Source: Opitutus sp. GAS368 (GTDB taxonomy: Bacteria; Verrucomicrobiota; Verrucomicrobiia; Opitutales; UBA953). Taken from it: a DNA stretch of 40,971 nt. Under the pieces are notes generated by a model. It did not search any database. It had not been told where the DNA came from and saw nothing but the letters and a program-made list of their open reading frames with translations. Shown piece by piece: positions 1 through 8,118 of this stretch. The stretch is taken from assembly GCA_945866215.1 (NCBI GenBank), contig CAMBGQ010000014.1:1-40971 (forward strand), read 5' to 3'. How positions within the stretch are numbered: the stretch's first letter is position 1; every line of letters begins with the position of its first letter. The translations under genes and the position numbers were made by a program.

Positions 1-946
1 GGACGAAATAAACGCCAAAGAAAGCCGCCAAGGCGCGGCGATACCCGAAACGATGCGCAGCCCAGCCGGAGGCGAAGTTGCCGACCACCGAAGCCGAGAT
101 GACGCAGAAGAGCGCCGTCGCGACGACCGAAGCCTTATCGAGCGAACGAGCGATGACTTCGGGGTGAGAACGAATGAAGGCCTGCTGCCAGAACATGAAG
201 CACCAGTGCCCGGTCAGGGAAATCGCGCAGAGTGTGGAGGCGATGAAGGTCGTGCGGCGGATATCGCGCCCGAAAAGTCCCATCATCGAGGGAGCCGCCT
301 GCTTGCCCTTCTCGGCTGACCACTCGGCGGTTTCGGGGACTTCCTTGCGAATCCAGAGCGTCACGAACGCTGGCAAGACACCAATCAGGAAGACCCAACG
401 CGGTTCATAACCAGGAACCTTCTGGAGCAAGAAGACGCCGCCGATAGCGGCGAGGATGCCGAAGTTTACCGCGCACTGCAGCACGGCGGCGATCCATGGT
501 CGCCATTTCTTCGGCCAGGTCTCCGAAAGTAGCGAGGCACCCACCGCCCATTCGCCACCGATACCGAGCGCGGCGAGGAAGCGGAAGATCATCAGCTGCC
601 ACCAGTTCTCGGCGAAGAACGATAGGCCGGTAAAGAGCGCATAGGTCAGGATTGTTAGAACGAGCGTTTGGCTGCGGCCGAGGCGATCACCGATGATGCC
701 GAAGAAAGCGCCGCCCAAGGCCCAACCGAGCAGGAAAGCCGCCTGGATATACGAACCATAAAGCCCGACATCCGGGTCGACCTCCTTGACCATGAGTAGC
801 TCGGCCACGAAGACGGTGGCGACGAGCGTGTAAAGATGCAGGTCGAGGCCGTCGAAGAACCAGCCCAGCCAGGCCGCGAGGCCGGACTTCTTCTGGTGCG
901 AAGAAAGTTCGCTGAGCTTCGTGGCTTCGGCGGGGGCGTCGCGCAT
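1..946 (-). CDS. MFS transporter, 3' part missing (runs off the window)
   Basis: The gene starts at ATG 946-944 and stays open to base 1, so about 315 residues are visible and the C-terminal part is missing. Read by eye, the protein begins MRDAPAEATKLSEL and then shows alternating hydrophobic helices. The MFS loop 2-3 signature appears as GDRLGRS, and a GIGGEWAVGASL segment follows, as in the sugar-acid/aromatic-acid:H+ symporter branch (NanT/MucK-like). The role inferred is proton-driven import of an organic or sugar acid across the inner membrane. It is the last visible gene of the leftward run with the transporter at 3429-4745, the enolase-superfamily gene and the ThuA gene, and it resembles the first transporter of that run. 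No Shine-Dalgarno motif precedes the start. The substrate cannot be told from sequence. Confidence 0.85.
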   Translation of the reverse strand, partial: MRDAPAEATKLSELSSHQKKSGLAAWLGWFFDGLDLHLYTLVATVFVAELLMVKEVDPDVGLYGSYIQAAFLLGWALGGAFFGIIGDRLGRSQTLVLTILTYALFTGLSFFAENWWQLMIFRFLAALGIGGEWAVGASLLSETWPKKWRPWIAAVLQCAVNFGILAAIGGVFLLQKVPGYEPRWVFLIGVLPAFVTLWIRKEVPETAEWSAEKGKQAAPSMMGLFGRDIRRTTFIASTLCAISLTGHWCFMFWQQAFIRSHPEVIARSLDKASVVATALFCVISASVVGNFASGWAAHRFGYRRALAAFFGVYFV

Positions 947-980
947 AGTGAGACAGTTGAAACCGCCTAGAAATTAGCAA

Positions 981-1000
981 GGCGGGCTTTGCGGCCCGCC
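981..1000 (-). terminator. hairpin between the ThuA and MFS genes
   Basis: This is a perfect inverted repeat, GGCGGGC-N6-GCCCGCC, 12 bases after the ThuA stop codon when read leftward. The following bases are TTGCTAATTT, a weak U-tract. It may be a terminator or an attenuating/processing hairpin that separates the last MFS gene from the run upstream of it. Confidence 0.45.
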
Positions 1001-1012
1001 CTGCGTGAGGAC

Positions 1013-1957
1013 TTACTTCTTCTTGGCTTCAGCCTTCTTGGCCGGCGCCTTGGCCTTCGGGGCCGGCGTCGCCGTGTAAGGCTGATTGGTCATGGCGCCC
1101 GGGGCGACCTTAAGGAGATTCGGGGACATGTCGGGAGCCTTGGCATCACCATTGGCCCACTTGAGACCGCCGACCAGGATCTGCTGGAAGGTCGCGTTGG
1201 TCCAGACGTCTTCGCGGTGTCCCATGGCGGTATAGAAGACGCGGCCCTTGCCTTCGAACTTGGCCCAGCAGTTCGGGAAAGGCGGGCGCTTGTAGTCGTC
1301 GCCTTCAAGAGCGGGGTCATTGAAGACGGTCAGGACGTGGATCTCGGGACGGAAGTCCTTGAGGGTGTACCACTCCTCGACGAAGGAGAACGAGTCGCCG
1401 ACCTTCTCGAAGCCCGGGAAGGTCTTATCAACGACCTTGTTCACGCCAGCCTGCTGCTTGCCGTGGCGGATGAATTCAGCGCCCAGGAAACAGACATAGG
1501 GGTCGGCCTTGTCGCCATGGTTCGTAAAACGCGCGGGGCCCTTCACGGCCTCGTTGTCGGTATGGAAGGTGTCGGAGGCGGAGTGCGTACCCACGAAGCC
1601 CTTGCCAGACTTCACGTAGTCGAAGAGGGCCTGCTTGCCGGCCATGGACATCGGTGGATTCTTGTCGCCGCCTTCGGAGCAGAGGTCGCCCGTGGTGTAG
1701 AACATCACGGTATCGAACTGAGCCAGGTATTCGGGCGAGAACTTCGAGCCGTCCTTGGAGAAGACGAATTCGATGTTATTGGCGGCGCCCATCTCGAGGA
1801 GCTGCTTCTCGGCGAAGCTGGGCTGGCCCTTCTTATAGGAGATGACCTCGTGCTCGTAACCCGAGGACTTGGTGAAGAAGAGGACCTTGCGCTTAGGGGA
1901 GTCGGCGGCGAAGGCGCTGAGCGACAGCAGGCAAAGGAGGAACGAGCGGAGCATCAT
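1013..1957 (-). CDS. secreted ThuA-like domain protein
   Basis: The protein is 314 aa starting at MMLRSFLL (1957). The same frame is open as far as 2221, but that extension lies inside the enolase-superfamily gene and precedes an obvious signal peptide (residues 1 to about 18, ending AFAA), so the inner start is chosen. The mature part begins KRKVLFFTKSSGYEH and contains VGTHSASDTFH, the family hallmark of ThuA-like (trehalose-utilisation type, glutamine-amidotransferase fold) domains. The tail is a low-complexity Ala/Lys stretch ending KKAEAKKK. ThuA-like proteins are abundant in Planctomycetes and Verrucomicrobia sugar loci. The original family is linked to disaccharide use, but the reaction is not generally established. 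Here it sits 58 bases after the enolase-superfamily gene, probably cotranscribed, and should act in the periplasm. Confidence 0.85.
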   Translation of the reverse strand: MMLRSFLLCLLSLSAFAADSPKRKVLFFTKSSGYEHEVISYKKGQPSFAEKQLLEMGAANNIEFVFSKDGSKFSPEYLAQFDTVMFYTTGDLCSEGGDKNPPMSMAGKQALFDYVKSGKGFVGTHSASDTFHTDNEAVKGPARFTNHGDKADPYVCFLGAEFIRHGKQQAGVNKVVDKTFPGFEKVGDSFSFVEEWYTLKDFRPEIHVLTVFNDPALEGDDYKRPPFPNCWAKFEGKGRVFYTAMGHREDVWTNATFQQILVGGLKWANGDAKAPDMSPNLLKVAPGAMTNQPYTATPAPKAKAPAKKAEAKKK

Positions 1958-2015
1958 GGGGGTGGTGTCCCGTGAACAAACCCGCCCTGCCCTCCGCAGG
2001 CAAGCGGATTGGGGA

Positions 2016-3422
2016 TTAACGGCCCGCGGAACGACGGGCTGGAGGCAATTCACGGCTGATTTCAGCGAGGCGATAGCCAAAGCCTGGCCCCCGCAGACTG
2101 GAGCCGTCGACCTGGCCTTCACGGCGTGAATAGAGCAGCGGGTGCACCTTGGCCTCGGCCGCGGAAGCCGCTGGGTAGAACTGCATCCCATTGGTCTCCA
2201 CGCCGGCGATGGTCGGGGCATGGGCGGCGAGCAGCACGTGCGTCATCTGCGCCATCATGGGGTTGGTGAGATCCTGCACCATCAACTGCATGCCATGGGC
2301 GCGGGCCCAGCAGAGGCTGAGGAGCGCGCCGGTCTGCGTCTTGCAGGTCTTGAGGGCCACGCCGGTCCAGCCCAGTTCGCGACCAAGGCGGACGATGCGC
2401 CAGTCATGTGCGCTCTCATCGAGGAAGAGTGGCATACGCTGGCTCACGGAGTGGACATCGATGGGGTGTTCCTCGAGCTCATACGGGAAAGGCTGCTCGA
2501 CGTAGCTGAGTCGCTTGCAAAGCTCCGGCAGTTCGGCCTTCACGCGATCGAGGACGCCGTTCACGTAGGCCGGATCCATCACCGTGCAATTGAAGTCAGC
2601 GGTGAAGAGTTCGACACCGAGCGGGAGGCCGATCTCGGCGATGCGCTTCAGCCGCTCGAAATCCCACGACGCATCATTGCCGCGCAGTTTCACCTTCAGG
2701 GCCTTGAGGCCATCGGCCTTGATCCATTCGTCGAGCGAGGACGGATAGCCGTCGGCGACCTTGTTGGCGCCGGCTTCGGCCAGCGTGAGGTAATCGAGGC
2801 CGCCGACGAGATGCCATGCAAGGAGCTGGGTCGTCACCGGTGAGCGGAAATAGTCGACCGGATAGCGTCCCGCGAAGGAGACGCCCTTGGCGTCAGCAGC
2901 GGGCGTGACGTACGTCGACAAGTCGCGGTTCATCCACGGCGCGCAGTAGGTGGAATACGTCGGCACGCCGTGGGCGATGCCATAAGCGTCATGCAGGGCG
3001 AGGTCGAAGGGCGAGCAGCAGACCAGCGCCGCAAGCGTCGGGATGGCGACCCCTTCAGGCAGGCCCGCGTTGAACTTTTCCAGGATACCCGGTAGTGCTT
3101 CCTCAAGGAAATTGTGGCCAATCTCCATCGGGTGGCCGCGAGCGCCGAAAGCCGCAAAGGCGTCGGTCAGCGTATCGCAGAAATCATGCAACGCCTTTGA
3201 GCGGACGTCGTAGGGCACCGGTGAAGGCCAAACCCACTGCACGCTCAGCGGCGTCTCACCCCACCCTTCGGCAAAGGAGCCATCGACTTGCTCGACCGTC
3301 ACGCACACGCGGGCGCAGACGACGCTCGTGACCGTCTCATGGCCAAATTTCAATGGCAGGCGCAAGGTCACCGGCAAGGCATGCCAGCGCACCGCGCGGA
3401 TTCGGACGTCGCGAGGATTCAT
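2016..3422 (-). CDS. enolase-superfamily (mandelate racemase/muconate lactonizing type) enzyme
   Basis: The protein is 468 aa. The barrel residues of the superfamily are visible in order: the KxK motif (LKVKLRG, K243/K245), a metal-ligand Asp in TADFN (D276), Glu in VEQP (E309), Asp/Glu in LDES (D335/E336), and K358/K361 in ALKTCK. Such enzymes abstract the proton alpha to a carboxylate with Mg2+ and are mostly sugar-acid dehydratases, racemases or cycloisomerases. At 468 aa it is longer than the usual 350-400. Much of the extra length is before the catalytic barrel, plus a C-terminal stretch with GPGFGYR. It lies 6 bases after the MFS gene stop, so it is cotranscribed with a transporter. That placement suggests dehydration or epimerisation of the imported acid. 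Substrate specificity is not deducible here. Confidence 0.88.
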   Translation of the reverse strand: MNPRDVRIRAVRWHALPVTLRLPLKFGHETVTSVVCARVCVTVEQVDGSFAEGWGETPLSVQWVWPSPVPYDVRSKALHDFCDTLTDAFAAFGARGHPMEIGHNFLEEALPGILEKFNAGLPEGVAIPTLAALVCCSPFDLALHDAYGIAHGVPTYSTYCAPWMNRDLSTYVTPAADAKGVSFAGRYPVDYFRSPVTTQLLAWHLVGGLDYLTLAEAGANKVADGYPSSLDEWIKADGLKALKVKLRGNDASWDFERLKRIAEIGLPLGVELFTADFNCTVMDPAYVNGVLDRVKAELPELCKRLSYVEQPFPYELEEHPIDVHSVSQRMPLFLDESAHDWRIVRLGRELGWTGVALKTCKTQTGALLSLCWARAHGMQLMVQDLTNPMMAQMTHVLLAAHAPTIAGVETNGMQFYPAASAAEAKVHPLLYSRREGQVDGSSLRGPGFGYRLAEISRELPPARRSAGR

Positions 3423-3428
3423 CGACGG

Positions 3429-4745
3429 TCAGTCCTCGAGCGCCTGACCGGAGGTTTCCTTGCCGAGGAAGGCAACAAACAGCCCCACGGCGTAGACGAG
3501 GGTGATTGCCGCCGCCGCCTGCTGGTAGCCGCCGAGGCTTTCCACTAACTTGCCGCTCAACAAGACGAATGGCACCGCGACGAGACGTCCGGTGTTATAG
3601 CAGATGCCCTGCCCCGTCGCACGGACGCGGGTCGGAAAAAGTTCCGGCAAGTAGAGCGGGAAGAACCCAAAAAAGGCCGTAGCGGTCATACCGAGGAGGA
3701 AGATCTTGAGCGCCATCACCCAGGGAAAGATATCGAAGAGCAACGGGCCGCTCCAATTCGCAGGGGTGCGGTAGATCCAGATGGTGGCGGCCAGGGCGCA
3801 CAGGCACAGCAGCTGATAACCGAGACGGCGCGGCAGACCGGCGAGGAGCAAGGGCGTACAAAAAGTGCTCACGCAGGCCCCGACCGAGACGATGACCATC
3901 GCAAGGGCCTTGGCCCGCGGATTGTCCGGGCCAGCGAGCTCGCCGACCCAAAGCGGAATCCATTGCACCGCGCCCCACGTCCCGACGAACACCACGGCCG
4001 CCATCAGGATTCCGGCGATCGTCGATCGGCGGAGGTCGCCGCTGAAGACCTCGCCGATCTTGGAACGGGCGGGCGCCGCCGAGGCGGCCTCCTTCGCCGC
4101 GGAGCGCTCCCATTTTTCCGATTCGGGGACGAAAAGCCGAATCAGCAACGTCAGGATAGCCGGCGAGGCGCCGATGAGGAAGTGGATACGCCAGGAGTTG
4201 GCATCCGCCGGATAAGCCAGCGCCATGCAGCCGACGAGCACCATCCCGAGGTTGGCCGCCATGCCGATAGCACCGGCCATTTTAGAGCGATGTCGTTCGG
4301 GCCAAGCCTCCATCACGAGGGCCACGCCGAGCGCCCATTCGCCGCCCATGCCGAGCGCAGCCATGAAGCGCGCGGCGGCGAGGTGAATCGGGTCGGTCGC
4401 GAAGTAGCAGACGCCGCTAAAGAGCGAGTAAAAGAGGATACTGTAGGACATCGCCTTGACCCGGCCGATGCGATCGCCCAGCCAGCCGAACGCCGCGCCG
4501 CCCAGGGCGGCGCCGAAGAGGAAGGCGGCAGTGATGATGCCCATCCAGCCGCCGACCCAGCCATTGACGGACTTCACACCCAGCAAAGCGATGTCGGCGG
4601 GGACCATGCTCTTCAGGGCCGGGCCGGCGAGCGTCGGGAAGAGCGCCTGTTCATACCCGTCCATCATCCAGCCGAGGAAACCAGCCAGCAGCGTCATCTG
4701 CATGCCCTTGGTGATCGCATCTTTGGTGCCTTCGGAAGTGGTCAT
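3429..4745 (-). CDS. MFS transporter (sialic/sugar-acid:H+ symporter type)
   Basis: The protein is 438 aa from MTTSEGTKDA. An in-frame ATG at 4760 would add five residues, and neither start has a ribosome binding site. About 12 hydrophobic segments are present. The MFS motif is GWLGDRIGRVKA, followed by MGLGGEWALGVALVMEAWP, the same signature seen in the truncated transporter at 1-946. The family imports acids or sugars with protons through the inner membrane. It is the first gene of a leftward run with the enolase-superfamily gene (6-base gap), the ThuA gene and another transporter. It diverges from the DapA-like gene, with a near-palindrome at 4814-4833 between them. Two related transporters in one run suggest either two related substrates or import plus export. 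Confidence 0.88.
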   Translation of the reverse strand: MTTSEGTKDAITKGMQMTLLAGFLGWMMDGYEQALFPTLAGPALKSMVPADIALLGVKSVNGWVGGWMGIITAAFLFGAALGGAAFGWLGDRIGRVKAMSYSILFYSLFSGVCYFATDPIHLAAARFMAALGMGGEWALGVALVMEAWPERHRSKMAGAIGMAANLGMVLVGCMALAYPADANSWRIHFLIGASPAILTLLIRLFVPESEKWERSAAKEAASAAPARSKIGEVFSGDLRRSTIAGILMAAVVFVGTWGAVQWIPLWVGELAGPDNPRAKALAMVIVSVGACVSTFCTPLLLAGLPRRLGYQLLCLCALAATIWIYRTPANWSGPLLFDIFPWVMALKIFLLGMTATAFFGFFPLYLPELFPTRVRATGQGICYNTGRLVAVPFVLLSGKLVESLGGYQQAAAAITLVYAVGLFVAFLGKETSGQALED

Positions 4746-4813
4746 AAGGGATAGCCCCATCAGAAGGAGATAGCCCGAGCCTTCAAGGGGCGAATTACGG
4801 TGGGGCGGTTAGG

Positions 4814-4833
4814 ACTTGTTCCGCTGAACGAGT
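4814..4833. promoter_or_regulatory. 20-bp near-palindrome in divergent promoter region
   Basis: The sequence is ACTTGTTC-CGCT-GAACGAGT, with 7 of 8 arm positions complementary. It sits in the 122-base gap between the leftward MFS run and the rightward DapA-like/OYE pair. Its size and place fit an operator for a LacI- or GntR-type regulator of sugar-acid genes. No such regulator gene lies in the window. This is inference from symmetry and position only. Confidence 0.4.
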
Positions 4834-4867
4834 CTGCCGTTAATGGGCGGATATCAATCCTTCACGC

Positions 4868-5827
4868 ATGAGCACCCCGAAGCACCCTGAGCCTACCGGA
4901 ATGATTCGCCGTAAGCGCCGCATCGAAGGCAGCTCCGCCATCCTGCTCCCCTTTCTCGCCAACGGCGACATCGACTGGACGGGCTTCGCCGCCCACGTCC
5001 GCCGTACCGTCGCGGCGGGCCTGGCTCCGGCCGTGAACATGGATACAGGCTTCGGCAATCTCATCGATGACACCATCCGACGGAAAGCCCTGCAAATCAC
5101 CCAAGCGGAGACGGGCGGAAAATGGTTTGTCGCCGGAGCCTTCGTCCTCGATCAGCCCGGGGCTGCTTTCGACCTCGCTGCCTACGCCCACCAGATTGAT
5201 CTGATTCAGCAGCATGGCGGCACGCCAGTCATCTTTCAGAGCTACGGCCTGACTGATCAATCCGACGAGCAAATCGTGGAAGCTTATACCGCCATCGCCC
5301 GCCATGCCCCGCGCTTCGTAGGCTTTGAACTCGGCCAAATGTTCGCGCCATTTGGCAAAATCTATTCGCTCGAAGTCTACCGAGGATTGATGGGTATCCC
5401 GCAGTGCATCGGGGCCAAGCACTCCTCGCTCCGTCGTGATCTAGAATGGGAACGCCTCGCCCTGCGCGATGCCACCCGCCCGGACTTCCGGGTCTACACG
5501 GGCAACGACCTTGCCATCGACATGGTGATGTATGGCAGCGACTACCTCCTCGGGCTCAGCACCTTCGCCCCGGAAGCTTTTGCCTTACGGGATAAAGCCT
5601 GGGAAAACGGCGACGCGGCCTTCTACGAAATCAACGACCTCCTTCAGTATCTCGGCTTCCTGACCTTCCGCCCACCCGTCCCAGCATATAAACACTCCGC
5701 CGCGATGTTCCTGAAACTCCGAGGTTGGATTGGTTGCGACGACACCCATCCGCGCTCGGTCAAGCGTCCGGAATCTGACCGCGATATCCTGGCCGACATC
5801 GCTCGGCGCATCGAAACCCTCCACTGA
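4868..5827 (+). CDS. DapA-family (class I aldolase/dehydratase) enzyme
   Basis: The protein is 319 aa and has a (beta/alpha)8 barrel pattern of the dihydrodipicolinate synthase/N-acetylneuraminate lyase family. The Schiff-base lysine is in IGAKHSSL (K184). The usual substrate-carboxylate motif GTTGE is replaced by NMDTGFGN (residues 57-64), so it is unlikely to be true DapA. Members with altered motifs act on 2-keto-3-deoxy sugar acids, as aldolases or dehydratases. The next gene starts 4 bases downstream, and the divergent run encodes transporters and an enolase-superfamily enzyme. A plausible job is cleavage or dehydration of a 2-keto-3-deoxy acid made by that enzyme. The start at 4868 is the first in frame and leaves a basic N-terminal extension of about 18 residues (RRKRR). 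Confidence 0.82.
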   Translation: MSTPKHPEPTGMIRRKRRIEGSSAILLPFLANGDIDWTGFAAHVRRTVAAGLAPAVNMDTGFGNLIDDTIRRKALQITQAETGGKWFVAGAFVLDQPGAAFDLAAYAHQIDLIQQHGGTPVIFQSYGLTDQSDEQIVEAYTAIARHAPRFVGFELGQMFAPFGKIYSLEVYRGLMGIPQCIGAKHSSLRRDLEWERLALRDATRPDFRVYTGNDLAIDMVMYGSDYLLGLSTFAPEAFALRDKAWENGDAAFYEINDLLQYLGFLTFRPPVPAYKHSAAMFLKLRGWIGCDDTHPRSVKRPESDRDILADIARRIETLH

Positions 5828-5831
5828 GCCG

Positions 5832-7319
5832 ATGACTACCCCGTTCAAACTCACCCGCGTCGCGTCGCTCAAGACCGTCGCCGATTTCCGCACCCACTGC
5901 GCCAGCGTTGGCGTCGACCTCCCATTGGAGGATGCCATCGAAGCCGGCGCCGGCAATCCCCTCTCGCAGCCAATCGGCCGCACGAAGGTTAACGGCAAGA
6001 CCATCGGCAACCGTATCGCCATCCATCCGATGGAAGGCTGGGACGGCACCACGACCGGCGGCGTCTCCGAAGAGATGAAGCGACGCTGGCAGCGCTTCGG
6101 CGCGAGCGGCGCCAAGCTGATTTGCGGTGCGGAAGCCATGGCCGTGCGCGCCGACGGCCGCGCGAACATGAATCAGCTGATTATTAACGAGGAGAACCAG
6201 GCTGGCATCACCGAACTCGTCAGTATCCTCAAGGCCGAGCACACCGCCCGCTGGGGTTCGGTCGACGACCTGGTAATCGGGTTCCAGCTCACCCACTCTG
6301 GCCGCTTCTGTCGCCCGCATGATAAGAAACGCTGGGAATCGCGCGTGGCCTACCGGCACCCGATCCTCGACAAGAAATTCAACGTGACCTCCGACGAACA
6401 GGTGCTGACCGACGCTGACGTCGAGGAGCTGATCCGCTGCTATGTGCAGGCCGCCCGCGTGGCCCGCGACTGCGGTGCCGACTTCGTCGATATCAAGCAC
6501 TGCCACGGATACCTCCTGCACGAATTCCTCAGCGCCCACAAGCGTCCGGGCAAGTTCGGGGGCTCGTTCGAGAATCGCACCCGCATTTTGCGCGAGATCA
6601 TCGCCGGCATCCGCGCCGACGGTAACGCGATCGATATCGGCGTGCGCCTCAGCCTGTTCGACATGGTGCCGTTCCGACCAGACCCGGCGCTGAGCGTGCC
6701 CGGCAAGCTCGGTCCAGGTATCCCCGAAGAGCATACCCACCTCCTGCCCTACCCTTACGCCTTTGGGGTGAACGCGCAGAAGCCCACCGAGATTGACCTC
6801 ACCGAGACTTTCGCTTTCGTGCAGCTCCTCGGCGAACTTGGCGTCAAGATTCTCAACACTACTGCTGGCTCGCCCTACTACAATCCGCACCTGCAGCGCC
6901 CCGCGGCCTATCCGCCCAGCGACGGCTACCAGCCGGCGCACGATCCGCTCATCGACGTCGCGCGTCAGGTGCGCGTCGTCCGCGAGGTCCGCGCGCAGGC
7001 TCCTGCTGGCATGATTATCGTCAGTTCCGGCCTCAGCTATGTGCAGGAATACCTACCCCACATCGCACAGCACATCCTGCGTACCGGAGGCAGCGATGCA
7101 ATCGGCGTCGGCCGCGCGGTGCTTAGTTATCCGGCGATGCTCGCGGATGCCGCGAAGAACGGCGTAATGGAAACCAAGTTCATCTGCCGCACCTTTAGCG
7201 ACTGCACGACCGCGCCGCGCAACGGCCTCATCTCCGGCTGCTACCCGCTCGATAAGTATTACACCGCTAAACCCGAGTTCCAGCAGCTCAAGGACATCAA
7301 GAAGAGCGTCGGCGCCTGA
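5832..7319 (+). CDS. NADH:flavin oxidoreductase (Old Yellow Enzyme family)
   Basis: The start is taken at ATG 5832, 4 bases after the DapA-like stop. The frame is open further upstream but only inside that gene. The protein is 495 aa. FMN-barrel motifs are visible: RIAIHPMEGWDG (61-72), QLTHSGR (152-158), KHCHGYLLHEFLS (222-234) and FGGSFENRTRILREI after it. These match the OYE/2,4-dienoyl-CoA reductase barrel, including the paired His of the active site. It ends soon after the barrel, so the FAD/NAD-binding half of the two-domain reductases is absent. Three cysteines (C452, C458, C470) sit where those reductases carry their Fe-S cluster loop. It probably reduces or oxidises a conjugated or keto intermediate of the same catabolic route as the DapA-like enzyme. 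The substrate is unknown. Confidence 0.85.
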   Translation: MTTPFKLTRVASLKTVADFRTHCASVGVDLPLEDAIEAGAGNPLSQPIGRTKVNGKTIGNRIAIHPMEGWDGTTTGGVSEEMKRRWQRFGASGAKLICGAEAMAVRADGRANMNQLIINEENQAGITELVSILKAEHTARWGSVDDLVIGFQLTHSGRFCRPHDKKRWESRVAYRHPILDKKFNVTSDEQVLTDADVEELIRCYVQAARVARDCGADFVDIKHCHGYLLHEFLSAHKRPGKFGGSFENRTRILREIIAGIRADGNAIDIGVRLSLFDMVPFRPDPALSVPGKLGPGIPEEHTHLLPYPYAFGVNAQKPTEIDLTETFAFVQLLGELGVKILNTTAGSPYYNPHLQRPAAYPPSDGYQPAHDPLIDVARQVRVVREVRAQAPAGMIIVSSGLSYVQEYLPHIAQHILRTGGSDAIGVGRAVLSYPAMLADAAKNGVMETKFICRTFSDCTTAPRNGLISGCYPLDKYYTAKPEFQQLKDIKKSVGA

Positions 7320-7325
7320 AGGCGC
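7312..7325. terminator. short GC hairpin spanning convergent stop codons
   Basis: The sequence is GCGCC-TGAA-GGCGC, with the stop codon of the OYE gene inside the loop and the stop of the leftward methyltransferase gene immediately after it. There is no U-tract on either side. It could be a weak bidirectional terminator or simply coding-end sequence. Confidence 0.25.
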
Positions 7326-8066
7326 TCAGGGCTTCTCAAAGATCATCAGGTGCTGCCACGGCAGGTCTGGCTTGTTCATCACGAAACGGAAGCCGGCGGC
7401 TTCAAATTCTTTGCGGGCCTGCGCCTCGGTCATCTTGTGATGCGGCTTGATCGGGACGTTGTCGTCCTCCGCGCGATACTCCAAGAGGTAGATACGGCCT
7501 TTCGACTTCAGCGCCGAACGCAGCGAAGCGAGCATCTCCACTGGGTGGTCGAATTCGTGGTAAGCATCGACCATCAGCGCGGCATCAATCGAAGACGGGG
7601 GCAGTTTCACGTCATCGATTGCTCCAAGGTGGGGCTGAACGTTCGTCACCCCGAGCTTGGTGGACTCCTTCTGCAGGAAGTCCAACATCTCCGGCTGGAT
7701 GTCCACCGCGATGACCTTGCCGCGGGGTAGTTTACGGGCGATCCGGAAGGAATAATAACCTGAGCCGGCGCCGATATCGGCTAGGACCGCATCGGGCGCC
7801 AGTTCCAGCAAGGCGATGGCTTTGGAAGGCGCCTCTTCCTTCTCGCGGTCGGTGCGCTCCAGCCAGCCGATACCGGGATGGCCCATCACGTGCGAGATCT
7901 CGCGCCCCATCCAGACCTTGCCGATGCCGTCGCGCGAAGGCGTGCACGTCTCGTACTTAACCGGCGACGCGACGGGCGCGGCGGAGACCGGACGCGACCA
8001 GAAAAAAAGGCCGATGGCTCCGCCGAGGAGCAGCACGGAGGAGAGCACGGGGTAACGCTTCAACAT
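7326..8066 (-). CDS. membrane-anchored or exported class I SAM methyltransferase
   Basis: The protein is 246 aa. Residues 1 to about 30 form a positively charged start (MLKRYP), one hydrophobic segment (VLSSVLLLGGAIGLFFW) and a signal-like end (PVSAA). Then comes a conserved-looking linker (VWMGREISHVMGHPGIGWLER) and a Rossmann-type methyltransferase. Motif I is LADIGAGSGYYSFRIA (about residues 95-110), the next acidic strand end is AVDIQPEM, and a later one is LMVDAYHEF. Proteins with this layout occur widely in Planctomycetes/Verrucomicrobia as predicted methyltransferases. The acceptor is not known to me. The topology would put the enzyme outside the cytoplasm, where SAM is not expected. 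It follows the small Cys-rich gene by 52 bases on the same strand. Confidence 0.82.
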   Translation of the reverse strand: MLKRYPVLSSVLLLGGAIGLFFWSRPVSAAPVASPVKYETCTPSRDGIGKVWMGREISHVMGHPGIGWLERTDREKEEAPSKAIALLELAPDAVLADIGAGSGYYSFRIARKLPRGKVIAVDIQPEMLDFLQKESTKLGVTNVQPHLGAIDDVKLPPSSIDAALMVDAYHEFDHPVEMLASLRSALKSKGRIYLLEYRAEDDNVPIKPHHKMTEAQARKEFEAAGFRFVMNKPDLPWQHLMIFEKP

Positions 8067-8118
8067 GGAGGTATGCTGAGGTATGACCGAACGTTCGCAA
8101 GCGCGACCGCGCGGCGCG

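Noticed and set aside
1958-2221. N-terminal extension of the ThuA gene to 2221
   Set aside because: It would overlap the enolase-superfamily gene and push a clear signal peptide into the protein interior.
4868-5827. Assignment as lysine-pathway dapA
   Set aside because: The GTTGE motif is replaced and the gene sits with sugar-acid type genes, so a 2-keto-3-deoxy acid enzyme is more likely.
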